The notes beneath the pieces were generated by a model. The model had not been told where the DNA came from. It saw nothing but the letters and a program-made list of their open reading frames with translations, and ran no database searches. The position numbers and the translations under genes are program-made. A DNA stretch of 19,020 nucleotides from Nitrospirota bacterium (GTDB taxonomy: Bacteria > Nitrospirota > Thermodesulfovibrionia > UBA6902 > DSMQ01): contig JACQZD010000036.1 of assembly GCA_016207865.1 (NCBI GenBank), positions 1 to 19,020 of the forward strand, read 5' to 3'. Position 1 is the stretch's first letter. Every line of letters begins with the position of its first letter. Positions 12,853-19,020 of the stretch are shown in pieces.

Positions 12853-14154
12853 CTACCTGTAAAGTATAGAGCTTCCCGTAAAAAAGGTCCCTGCCACCGC
12901 TGCCGTCATAAGACAGGCCAGTGTCGCTGCGATGAGCGCCCTAACGCCGACATCTGAGATATCTTTCGTCCTTTTAGGCACAAGGGCTGCCGTGCCGCCG
13001 ACAAATATTGCAAGCGAGGCGACATGCGCAAAACCGCAGAGGGCATAAGCTGCAAGTACTGCTGAACGCGGGTCTTTTAAGGCGCCGGAAGCAAGGAGTG
13101 CCGCAAGGTCCTGATATGATTTTACCTCTGTGAGGACGGCGCGTTCACCTATGAGTTTTGCTATTTCAAACGCATCGGACGGCGGTACGCCTATTACAAG
13201 CGTAAGCGGGTAGAAAAGATAGCCCAGAAGCCCTTTTAAGGACCAGTCCATCTGAAGGCCTGCAAAATTATTAATCCTTAAGCCTACAGCCGAAAGAAGA
13301 AAATCCATAAGTGCAACAAGGCCTAAAAATGCAAGCAGAAGCGCTATTATGCCGATTACCATCTTAATGCCTTCGTTGGCCCCGTTTATAACCGCCTCAA
13401 TTACGGTTGATTCTTTTTCATAATGCGGCGATACGTCTATGCCGAGCGTATCAGGCTTGCCGGTTTCAGGCATTATAATCTTTGACATTACTATTGCGGC
13501 AGTTGCTGAAAGTATTGATGCCGAGACAAGATGCCCCGCTATTGTCGGGAACTGTCCGTGCAGGATGAAGACATAGAGCGCCAGGACGTTTGACGCCGTT
13601 GTTGACATGCCTGCGGCAAGAATTGTGCATAGTTCGGATTTTGTCATGCCGCCAAGATGGGGGAGTATGGTCATATTAGCCTCAACGCCTACAAAGATAT
13701 TGCTGGAGACGCTCAGGGATTCTGCCCCGCTTATTCTCATCAGCTTTGTAAAGACCCTTGAGAAGGTCTTTACAAGCCGGGGCATTATTCCGATGTAGTA
13801 AAGAACAGCCATCAGGCTGGCAAAAAATATTATTGTCGGCAGAGCCTGAAACGCAAGGACAAAACCCAGCGATTCCTCTCCCATTTCATTTTTTGTTCCG
13901 GGCGGCAGGGCCAGTCTTCCAAAGAGAAATCTTGTGCCGGCGTTCGCGCTGTCAAGCACCTTCACCACTGCGTCGTTTATGAAAAGAAATACCTGTGAGC
14001 CTGCCGGCACAACGAATATAAAAACGGCGAATACGAGCTGGATTACAGTACCCCACAATATAACCCGCCAGTTGATGACCTTTCTGTCTGCTGAAAACAC
14101 CCAGGCCACCAGCATCAGGATAAATATTCCCGCAAAGCTTACAAGGTTGTACAT
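12853..14154 (-). CDS. CNT-family (NupC-like) nucleoside transporter, divergent motifs
   Basis: The 433-residue inner-membrane protein has about ten hydrophobic spans and the concentrative nucleoside transporter layout. AFQALPTIIFFASLMAVLYY (101-120) begins the core and is followed by ISGAESLSVSSNIFVG. Binding motifs differ from the usual ones: GVEAN (156-160) stands where GQTEAP is expected and is one residue shorter. CGFAHVASLAI (373-383) stands where CGFANLGSIGI is expected. GVPPSDAFEIAKLIGERAVLTEV (322-344) keeps the conserved acidic residue. The fold is clear, but nucleoside specificity is uncertain. The gene has its own space, with repeats upstream. Confidence 0.88.
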   Translation of the reverse strand: MYNLVSFAGIFILMLVAWVFSADRKVINWRVILWGTVIQLVFAVFIFVVPAGSQVFLFINDAVVKVLDSANAGTRFLFGRLALPPGTKNEMGEESLGFVLAFQALPTIIFFASLMAVLYYIGIMPRLVKTFSRVFTKLMRISGAESLSVSSNIFVGVEANMTILPHLGGMTKSELCTILAAGMSTTASNVLALYVFILHGQFPTIAGHLVSASILSATAAIVMSKIIMPETGKPDTLGIDVSPHYEKESTVIEAVINGANEGIKMVIGIIALLLAFLGLVALMDFLLSAVGLRINNFAGLQMDWSLKGLLGYLFYPLTLVIGVPPSDAFEIAKLIGERAVLTEVKSYQDLAALLASGALKDPRSAVLAAYALCGFAHVASLAIFVGGTAALVPKRTKDISDVGVRALIAATLACLMTAAVAGTFFTGSSILYR

Positions 14155-14209
14155 TTCCTCGCAATACCTCCTTAACTTAAATGGATAGTGAGTCTGCCTG
14201 CCGGCAGGC

Positions 14210-14442
14210 GTATTCCCCGTGGTCTTGCTATGGGGTCAAGCCAACTAATGACTCACGCTTAAATAATGTCCGCTATCACGTCATTCCGTGCTTGACACGG
14301 AATCCAGTTTTTTCCCTCTGGATTCCTGCTTTCGCAGGAATGACAACATTGTTGTAATAGTAGGACATTACCTTTGCATTTATCAATAAATACAATAAAA
14401 AATTCCTTACATTAGATTCCCTGTGGTTTTGCCACAGGGAAT
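14210..14442. repeat. Nested inverted repeats in the gap upstream of the nucleoside transporter
   Basis: Three layers are visible. Outer palindromes ATTCCCCGTGG (from 14211) and ATTCCCTGTGG-CCACAGGGAAT (14416-14442) match in sequence. Next, TAATGTCC at 14264-14271 is matched by GGACATTA at 14363-14370. Inside these, 14280-14344 is a palindromic block GTCATTCC to GGAATCCAG, then CTGGATTCC to GGAATGAC. GCCTGCCGGCAGGC near 14200 is a further perfect palindrome. Apart from these the gap 14155-14492 holds nothing I recognise. The middle layer (14264-14370) looks like a small MITE. Confidence 0.65.
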
Positions 14443-14492
14443 ATCAATTGTAAGTGCCAAACCGGTCCGCGGATCATAGTTATATCTAAAAT

Positions 14493-14528
14493 AAAAAAGG
14501 GTGGCTCTAAGAAAGAGACACCCTTTTT
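14493..14528 (-). terminator. Rho-independent terminator of the LamG gene
   Basis: On the minus strand GGGTGTCTCT pairs with AGAGCCACCC (one internal mismatch) and is followed by TTTTTT. It sits 18 bp past the LamG stop codon. It is a strong canonical signal. Confidence 0.9.
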
Positions 14529-14546
14529 AAAAAAGGTTTATAACAT

Positions 14547-15563
14547 TTATTTTGAAAAAGGATACCCTGCTATCCAGTTGGCCTGGTCTTGTATTTCAAG
14601 GCTTTCCGGATCCTGCACCTGAGTATGGTACCCAACCCGTACGTTATGGTCTTTTTTAACTTTTTTTGCGTTTTTATAGTATCTGAAAGAACCATTGTTG
14701 CCATTCACGGAACTATCTCTGACAGTAGAACCTCCGCCTTCGTTAAACTTTAAATAAGTTGCTAAAGCGGCTGTGATTTTGCATGAACCTTCACCCTTAA
14801 GTTCCTGATTCATACATTCCTTGATTAGACTTTGTGTTCGTGCCTCTTTCCACAGTCTTATTTCGTCAACTGTGCCTTTGAACCAGTGTTTTATGCCCGG
14901 ATGCGTCTCCGACTTGTCTTTCCCTCCTATTGTTTCCTCCGGTGTAATGCACTGATTTGCCCCAATGAAAAGAGACCCGGAATCAGCCATTGCAGAAACG
15001 CCGGTTTTGTGGTTTGGATGGTTATTATCCGCCCCTTCCAGCGGGTTGCCGTCAACATAAACTGTAATTGTTCCGGAGCTTATATCAAGTACTCCTGCCA
15101 CATGGTGCCACCCATTGGTAAGGTCAGACGGCGTGTATGCAGTGGCGGCATACCAGGCGCCGTTGCTTTTGACAGCAAATTTTACGCAGTTATAATCGGC
15201 ATTGTCATGGCAGCCCTCGGGTGCATTTGGAGAAGCGCCTTTCCAGAGATACAGCACAAAACCATCGCTTGTAACTCTTGCGGAGAGATTCCCGGCTGCT
15301 AAAATTACCCCTGGTATTTTTTCAGGCTTTATCCAGGCCTCTATAGTTATGCTTGTATTCTTGAAGTCAAACCCTAAAGGGTATAATCTTGGGTCAGAGA
15401 GGGATATAAGATTATACCAGTAAGTATAATCATCGTTGGAAACTTGCGAACCCGGAAAGTAGAGTGCAGAATTTCCTTTATCATCGGCATAACTTATACC
15501 TGTAACAACTACAGCAAAAACCAGAATCAATAGTGCAAAGAATATTTTTTTATACTGTTTCAT
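14547..15563 (-). CDS. Secreted LamG-domain (concanavalin A-like) protein
   Basis: The 338-residue protein has a signal peptide (about 1-26, ending GISYA) and a LamG/concanavalin-like jelly-roll domain at about 32-242. Signature strands are NSALYFPGSQ, NTSITIEAWIKPEKIPGVIL (69-88), NGWHHVAGVLD (150-160), ITVYVDGNPLEGA (166-178) and KGTVDEIRLWKEAR (229-242). Cysteines at 118, 126, 205, 250 and 261 could form disulphides. A KVKKDHNVRVGYHTQ segment and short tail follow without a known domain or anchor. Such domains bind glycans or proteins outside the cell. It follows the PD40 gene by 53 bp with a strong GGAGGAGGG ribosome site, so both are probably one exported operon ending at the terminator at 14493-14528. 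Confidence 0.88.
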   Translation of the reverse strand: MKQYKKIFFALLILVFAVVVTGISYADDKGNSALYFPGSQVSNDDYTYWYNLISLSDPRLYPLGFDFKNTSITIEAWIKPEKIPGVILAAGNLSARVTSDGFVLYLWKGASPNAPEGCHDNADYNCVKFAVKSNGAWYAATAYTPSDLTNGWHHVAGVLDISSGTITVYVDGNPLEGADNNHPNHKTGVSAMADSGSLFIGANQCITPEETIGGKDKSETHPGIKHWFKGTVDEIRLWKEARTQSLIKECMNQELKGEGSCKITAALATYLKFNEGGGSTVRDSSVNGNNGSFRYYKNAKKVKKDHNVRVGYHTQVQDPESLEIQDQANWIAGYPFSK

Positions 15564-15616
15564 AAGACTTCCCTCCTCCTGTAAATTAAATTTTAGAATG
15601 CCGCAGAGTTACCACA

Positions 15617-16513
15617 TTAACGCGTCCAGGCAGGCTCATAGTCCCACGCCGGGTTTGTTGCAAGCTTCTTCTGGTCAGAACCATCGGCATTCATTATATA
15701 GGCTTCCATGTTCCCGTCGCGGTTTGACGCGAATACAATTTTGCTGCCGTCGCGCGACCATGAAGGCCTGTAGTCTTTAGCCGGATTGTTTGTAAGTCTT
15801 ACAGGGTTAGAGCCGTCGGCGCTCATTACATAAATTTCCTCATTGCCGTCGCGATCTGAAGTAAAGGCAATTTTAGTCCCGTCCGGTGAAAATGCGGGAA
15901 GGTTGTCCTTAGCCGGATTATTTGTGAGCCTTGCAGGGTTAGACCCGTCAGCGCTCATGACATAAATTTCTTCGGCGCCGTCGCGTTTAGTTGTAAAGGC
16001 AATCTTGCCGCCGTCGCGGGACCATGAAGGCTCTCCGTCCCAGGCGGGATTTTTTGTGAGATTCACAGGGCTGGGGCCGTCTGCATTCATGACATAGATT
16101 TCAGGGTTGCCGTCGCGCGCCGAAAGAAAAGTAATTTTGCTTCCGTCTGATAACCACGAAGCCCCGCACTCGTTGGCAGCATTGTTTGTCAGGTTTGTCT
16201 GATTAGAGCCGTCGGCGTTCATGATATAAATTTCAAAATTTCCATCGCGTTTGGAAGTAAAGGCAATTTTATTTCCGTCGGGAGCCAAAGAAGCCTCATA
16301 GTCTCCGGCAGGATTGTTTGTGAGCCTTACTGGGTTAGAGCCGTCGGCATTTATAACATAAATTTCATCATTTCCGTCGCGGTTTGAAGTAAAAAATATC
16401 TTTTTTTGCTCTTCGGATGCCGATAACGCTGCATCAGAGTTGAACATAATAAAAAGGAAGCAAAACATCAGACATAAGGCAATAAACTCATATTTCCCTG
16501 CTGGTTTAGACAT
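15617..16513 (-). CDS. Exported PD40/TolB-like six-blade beta-propeller protein
   Basis: The 298-residue protein has an N-terminal export signal (about 1-32) and then six tandem units of about 44 residues, each like KIAFTSxRDGNxEIYVMNAD then GSNPVRLTNNPA and a W-S-x-DG segment. These are PD40 (TolB C-terminal type) repeats, so a six-blade propeller is expected, acting in the periplasm or outside. No TolB N-terminal domain or enzyme domain is present; the protein is nearly all propeller. The six DNA units of about 132 bp are similar enough to recombine. A ligand is not predictable. It leads the operon with the LamG gene; a promoter-like TTGACA lies at 16691-16696. Confidence 0.9.
   Translation of the reverse strand: MSKPAGKYEFIALCLMFCFLFIMFNSDAALSASEEQKKIFFTSNRDGNDEIYVINADGSNPVRLTNNPAGDYEASLAPDGNKIAFTSKRDGNFEIYIMNADGSNQTNLTNNAANECGASWLSDGSKITFLSARDGNPEIYVMNADGPSPVNLTKNPAWDGEPSWSRDGGKIAFTTKRDGAEEIYVMSADGSNPARLTNNPAKDNLPAFSPDGTKIAFTSDRDGNEEIYVMSADGSNPVRLTNNPAKDYRPSWSRDGSKIVFASNRDGNMEAYIMNADGSDQKKLATNPAWDYEPAWTR
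15640..16420 (-). repeat. Six tandem 132-bp units encoding PD40 blades
   Basis: Successive units share GTCGCGGTTT-, TCTTGCC- and AGAGCCGTC-type stretches at about 132-bp intervals and match the 44-residue blades. Differences are mainly at third positions and in the loops. Confidence 0.75.
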
Positions 16514-16637
16514 TTAACTCCTCCTTAAGTTTTATAATAAAAAATATTGTTATGACCGGAATCTAAATAAAACCTTCTGCCGCAATACCGCATCTTATGG
16601 CAAGGGATAACGCTTCTGCAGACCTCCTTTCAATTGA

Positions 16638-16696
16638 GTTATCGTATAACAGTTGATATAACTAATATTGATAATATATATTTTAGCTGTTGTCAA
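16638..16696 (-). promoter_or_regulatory. Candidate promoter and dyads upstream of the PD40 gene
   Basis: On the minus strand TTGACA lies at 16691-16696, with TATCAA (17-bp spacer) or TATTAT (14 bp) as -10. Downstream are two adjacent short dyads, GTTATCGTATAAC (16638-16650) and AGTTGATATAACT (16651-16663), which could be an operator. The wider gap 16514-16851 holds this, the ribosome site of the PD40 gene and a TATAAT at 16805-16810 for the plus-strand gene. Confidence 0.4.
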
Positions 16697-16851
16697 GTGA
16701 ATTTGCGTAACCCTGTAACTTTAAAAGGATTTTTGGCGCTTCTTTAGTAAAGCTGCGGGGTTATGAAAATCTTTCTGATTGCCATAGAAAATAATCCCTG
16801 CTATTATAATTTTCGTGTTTGTAAAATCTGAATTCAGTGTGAGGTCTGAAA

Positions 16852-17592
16852 ATGTATAAACTTTCTTTAGAAAGACTTAATTCTGCAGCGGCAAAAAATA
16901 TAACACCTTTTCTATCTGAGGTTCTGGACCTTTACCGCGAAAAAATCCATTCAATCCATGTGACAGGCACTGCAGTTACGGAAGATTTTAATATAAAAAC
17001 CTCTGATATTAATTCTATTTTTGTATTAAAAGAAATGGACTTAAAGTTTCTTGAGATTATTGCGCCGCTCGGAAAAAAATACAGCAAAGACAAAATAGCC
17101 GCGCCGCTTATCATGACCCCTGAATACATAATAAAGTCTGTTGATGTATTTCCCGTTGAATTTCTGAATTTCAAGCTTATTCACAGCGCTGTCTACGGCG
17201 ATGATGCTTTTGAGAATATTGAAATCAAACGCGTTGATTTAAGACAGCAGTGCGAAAGGGAACTGAAATCCAGGCTTATCTGGTTGAGGCAGGGTTATAT
17301 CTCCCGTCTTGGGGACATGAAGGCGCTGTCTGAGGATTTTGTCAATTCCATTGCCGGATATATACCGCTTTTCAGGGCGATCATGACCCTGCTCGGCAAA
17401 CAGCCTCCGGTTAGACAGCACGAAGTTATAACAGCCGTTTCCCAGTCGGCAAACATAAATACCGATGCCTTTATGAAAATCCTAAGAAAAAAACGCGGCG
17501 AGATTAAGTTTTCAAAGGAAGACCTAAGCGCAATATTTACGGATTATTATACGGCCATAGAGAAGCTGGGAAAGATTGTTGATGAGATTTAA
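16852..17592 (+). CDS. Nucleotidyltransferase-like protein preceding TPM/LemA genes
   Basis: The 246-residue protein starts at ATG 16852 with a GAGG ribosome site. IHVTGTAVTEDFNIKTSDINSIFVLKE near 34-60 resembles the G-(S/T)...D-x-D core of minimal (pol-beta-like) nucleotidyltransferases, though the second acidic residue reads Asn (SDIN) and the Ser after Gly reads Thr, so activity is doubtful. SVDVFPVEFLNFK could hold the third acidic position. From about 130 on it is all helical (DLRQQCERELKSRLIWLRQG), like a HEPN-type partner domain fused to the NTase. Function unknown. It overlaps the next gene by 11 bp, implying co-translation with the TPM protein. Alternative: a structural, catalytically dead NTase. 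Confidence 0.65.
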   Translation: MYKLSLERLNSAAAKNITPFLSEVLDLYREKIHSIHVTGTAVTEDFNIKTSDINSIFVLKEMDLKFLEIIAPLGKKYSKDKIAAPLIMTPEYIIKSVDVFPVEFLNFKLIHSAVYGDDAFENIEIKRVDLRQQCERELKSRLIWLRQGYISRLGDMKALSEDFVNSIAGYIPLFRAIMTLLGKQPPVRQHEVITAVSQSANINTDAFMKILRKKRGEIKFSKEDLSAIFTDYYTAIEKLGKIVDEI

Positions 17593-18391
17593 CAGCAGGG
17601 TTTTGCCCGGGCTTATATTTATTTATTGCTGTCTTACCGCAGGCATTTCTTTTGCGTCGGTTGCACTTCCTGATATGCCTGAACAGTATGTAGTTGACCT
17701 TGCAGGGATAATAAATGATGATGCTGAGGCAAGGCTGAACGCATATCTTAAGGAACTTGAGCAAAAAACAACTGCACAGGTAATTGTTCTCACCATCGAA
17801 AGTCTTGAAGGAGAGCCTCTTGAGGAATTTTCCCTGAAAACTGCTGAAAAATGGAGACTCGGGCAAAAGGGCAAGGACAACGGACTCCTGCTTCTTGTCT
17901 CGCTTCGGGATAAAGAATACAGGTTTGAGACGGGTTACGGGCTTGAGAGCATTCTTCCCGACAGCCTTATAGGAAGCATTGGCAGGGAGTACCTTGTGCC
18001 TAATTTCAGAAAAGGCGATTATTCCTCCGGAATTTTTTTGGCTGTCCTTGCGGTTGCAAATAAAATTGCATCTAACGAGGGTGTTGAAATAACAGGGATG
18101 CCTAAATTTGAGACAAGCGGCTTAGGGCAGGGGGTGAGGGGTAAGAAACAGATAGGGGTTTTTGATGCTATAATAAGTGTTGCTTTTTTGATTGGACTGC
18201 TTATTCTTTTTATAAAAAACCCGCGGCTCTTTATTTTGCTGATGCTGGCTTCATCTATGGGCGGCAGGAGAAGTAGCTGGTCAGGCGGCGGAGGTTTCGG
18301 CGGGGGCGGCTTCGGCGAAGGCGGCGGCGGAGGTTTCGGCGGGGGCGGGGCATCGGGGAGCTGGGGAGAATCATTTGAGTTTTGGCATTGA
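17582..18391 (+). CDS. TPM-domain membrane protein (YgcG-like)
   Basis: The start is ATG 17582, overlapping the upstream gene. The roughly 269-residue protein has a signal peptide (about 1-25, ending ISFA), a TPM domain at about 30-165 (QYVVDLAGIINDDAEARLNA, then TTAQVIVLTIESLEGEPLEE, then GQKGKDNGLLLLVSLRDKEY, then FETGYGLESILPDSLIG), a linker, a membrane helix at about 192-220, and a Gly-rich tail (GGGGFGGGGFG) that ends in a short aromatic segment. This is the usual build of YgcG-type proteins encoded next to lemA. Its biochemical role is unsettled, with phosphatase activity reported for plant TPM domains. The domain faces the periplasm. Confidence 0.93.
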   Translation: MRFNSRVLPGLIFIYCCLTAGISFASVALPDMPEQYVVDLAGIINDDAEARLNAYLKELEQKTTAQVIVLTIESLEGEPLEEFSLKTAEKWRLGQKGKDNGLLLLVSLRDKEYRFETGYGLESILPDSLIGSIGREYLVPNFRKGDYSSGIFLAVLAVANKIASNEGVEITGMPKFETSGLGQGVRGKKQIGVFDAIISVAFLIGLLILFIKNPRLFILLMLASSMGGRRSSWSGGGGFGGGGFGEGGGGGFGGGGASGSWGESFEFWH

Positions 18392-18540
18392 CGGCCTATA
18401 TGCCCTCAAAACTTTAAGAAAGCAACGATGATTATTATTAGTCCTGCTGCAAAAAGTTTTGAGTATTTGCTTTAATCTGTTTATAAAAGGCAGCATGACA
18501 TTAAGGTGTTGCCTTAAAGTTTCTCAGGCACATAGGCCGT
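18391..18540. mobile_element. MITE-like element between the TPM gene and lemA
   Basis: Ends are imperfect inverted repeats: left ACGGCCTATATGCC followed by AACTTTAAG, right the reverse complement ACGGCCTATGTGCC then AACTTTAAG, with 23 matches in 28. The 150-bp element contains a further perfect 11-bp pair CTCAAAACTTT/AAAGTTTTGAG and no ORF. Its first base is the last base of the TPM stop codon. TTTGGCATT at 18381-18389 and 18547-18555 forms a direct repeat around it, possibly a target-site duplication. Confidence 0.55.
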
Positions 18541-18566
18541 TGTTTATTTGGCATTTGACATTAGCT

Positions 18567-18590
18567 GTCATTCCGGCTTGTCCGGAATCG
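18567..18590. repeat. GTCATTCC-type palindrome upstream of lemA
   Basis: GTCATTCCGGCTTGTCCGGAATC is another member of the dispersed palindrome family, with arms ATTCCGG and CCGGAAT. It lies about 70 bp before the lemA ribosome site. Confidence 0.75.
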
Positions 18591-18660
18591 TTTTATAACG
18601 GCATATACGTTTTTATAATAGTGAGTAATTCTGAATTTAAACTTTCAAAAGGAGGATTTT

Positions 18661-19020
18661 ATGTCAAAAGGTCTGAAAATTACTCTGATAGTTTTGGGTG
18701 TATTGCTTGTAATCGGGATTTCACTTGCAAGGTGGGTCATCGGCGGGTATAACAGCGCGATTACTATGGATGAGCAGGTAAAGTCGCAGTGGGCGCAGGT
18801 TGAGAATCAGTTGAAAAGGCGTTATGACCTGATTCCAAATCTTGTTGAGACGGTAAAGGGCTATGCAAAGCATGAGCGGGAGCTTTTCACTCATATTGCG
18901 GATGCAAGGACAAAATACTTTCAGGCAAATACAGTGAAAGACAAAATACAGTCATCTATGGCGCTTGAAGGCGCATTGTCGCGCCTGCTTCTTCTTCAGG
19001 AAAATTATCCTCAGCTTAAG
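18661..19020 (+). CDS. lemA: LemA-family protein, 3' end beyond window
   Basis: ATG 18661, preceded by AAAGGAGG, opens a frame that runs to the window edge (120 codons). It reads SKGLKITLIVLGVLLVIGIS, an N-terminal membrane helix, then the LemA signature YNSAITMDEQVKSQWAQVEN, QLKRRYDLIPNLVETVKGYA and KHERELFTHIADARTKY. LemA proteins have a single span and a coiled helical bundle whose function is not settled. They are often encoded beside TPM genes, as here. The ORF at 18459-18752 is a shadow of this region. The remaining roughly 65 residues are outside the window. Confidence 0.95.
   Translation, partial: MSKGLKITLIVLGVLLVIGISLARWVIGGYNSAITMDEQVKSQWAQVENQLKRRYDLIPNLVETVKGYAKHERELFTHIADARTKYFQANTVKDKIQSSMALEGALSRLLLLQENYPQLK

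Noticed and set aside
14832..15302. 156-codon plus-strand ORF opposite the LamG gene
   Set aside because: It is antisense to a gene with signal peptide, LamG motifs, ribosome site and terminator, and it resembles no family.
15640..16420. Regular repeats considered as a CRISPR array
   Set aside because: Repeats are about 132 bp apart, continuous in frame, and encode PD40 blades; there are no short identical repeats with unique spacers.
18459..18752. 97-codon ORF overlapping the start of lemA
   Set aside because: It reads through the TIR element and palindrome in another frame, has no ribosome site, and lemA has a strong AAAGGAGG and a family N-terminus.

Overview
The window looks like chromosome of an environmental Gram-negative bacterium of moderate GC content. 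Evidence for Gram-negative: an outer-membrane beta-barrel protein ending in Phe, a PEP-CTERM protein, a type IV pilin and a sigma-54 type promoter. The mix of a long ATP-dependent DNA ligase, PEP-CTERM sorting, small toxin-antitoxin pairs and many short GTCATTCC/GGAATCCAG palindromes is what I would expect of a Nitrospirota or deltaproteobacterial-type genome. That assignment is inference; there is no rRNA or other taxonomic marker.

Layout. 1-1150: end of an adenine methyltransferase overlapping a BsuBI/PstI-like restriction endonuclease. 1151-1785: intergenic DNA with a well-formed -24/-12 (sigma-54) promoter reading into an unknown 75-codon ORF, whose start region is repeated 172 bp downstream. 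1782-2220: a Nudix hydrolase gene broken by an internal deletion. 2247-2420: a 174-bp MITE-like element with 26-bp perfect terminal inverted repeats. 2461-3404: a DUF167 gene diverging from a TumE/DUF6516-like plus winged-helix toxin-antitoxin pair. 3424-6290 (minus): ATP-dependent DNA ligase, class II aldolase-like protein and a short possibly membrane-anchored protein. 6313-7464: thiD and a DUF2442 gene.

7573-8166 (minus): a C-type-lectin PEP-CTERM protein whose last codons are supplied by a palindromic repeat. 8167-8632: repeats and a promoter region. 8633-9222 (minus): DUF433/DUF5615 (VapBC45-like) toxin-antitoxin pair. 9354-10160 (minus): outer-membrane beta-barrel protein. 10349-11440 (minus): alanine dehydrogenase. 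11531-11715: a PilZ gene broken by an internal deletion. 11757-12830: type IV pilin-like protein and a three-helix membrane protein. 12853-14154 (minus): CNT-family nucleoside transporter with altered substrate motifs. 14155-14546: nested palindromes and a strong terminator. 14547-16513 (minus): a six-blade PD40 propeller protein followed by a LamG-domain protein, both exported. 16852-19020: a nucleotidyltransferase-like protein, a TPM-domain membrane protein and the start of lemA, the last preceded by a second TIR element.

The window is a mosaic of housekeeping genes (ligase, thiD, ald, nupC-like) and accessory modules (restriction-modification, two toxin-antitoxin pairs, exported surface proteins), with small inverted-repeat elements in most gaps and sometimes inside gene ends. 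The most interesting leads are the sigma-54-driven small ORF with a duplicated start region, two pseudogenes that each lost a central segment while keeping both ends, repeats that supply protein termini, and the NTase/TPM/LemA cluster. I saw no tRNA, rRNA, CRISPR array or transposase gene.
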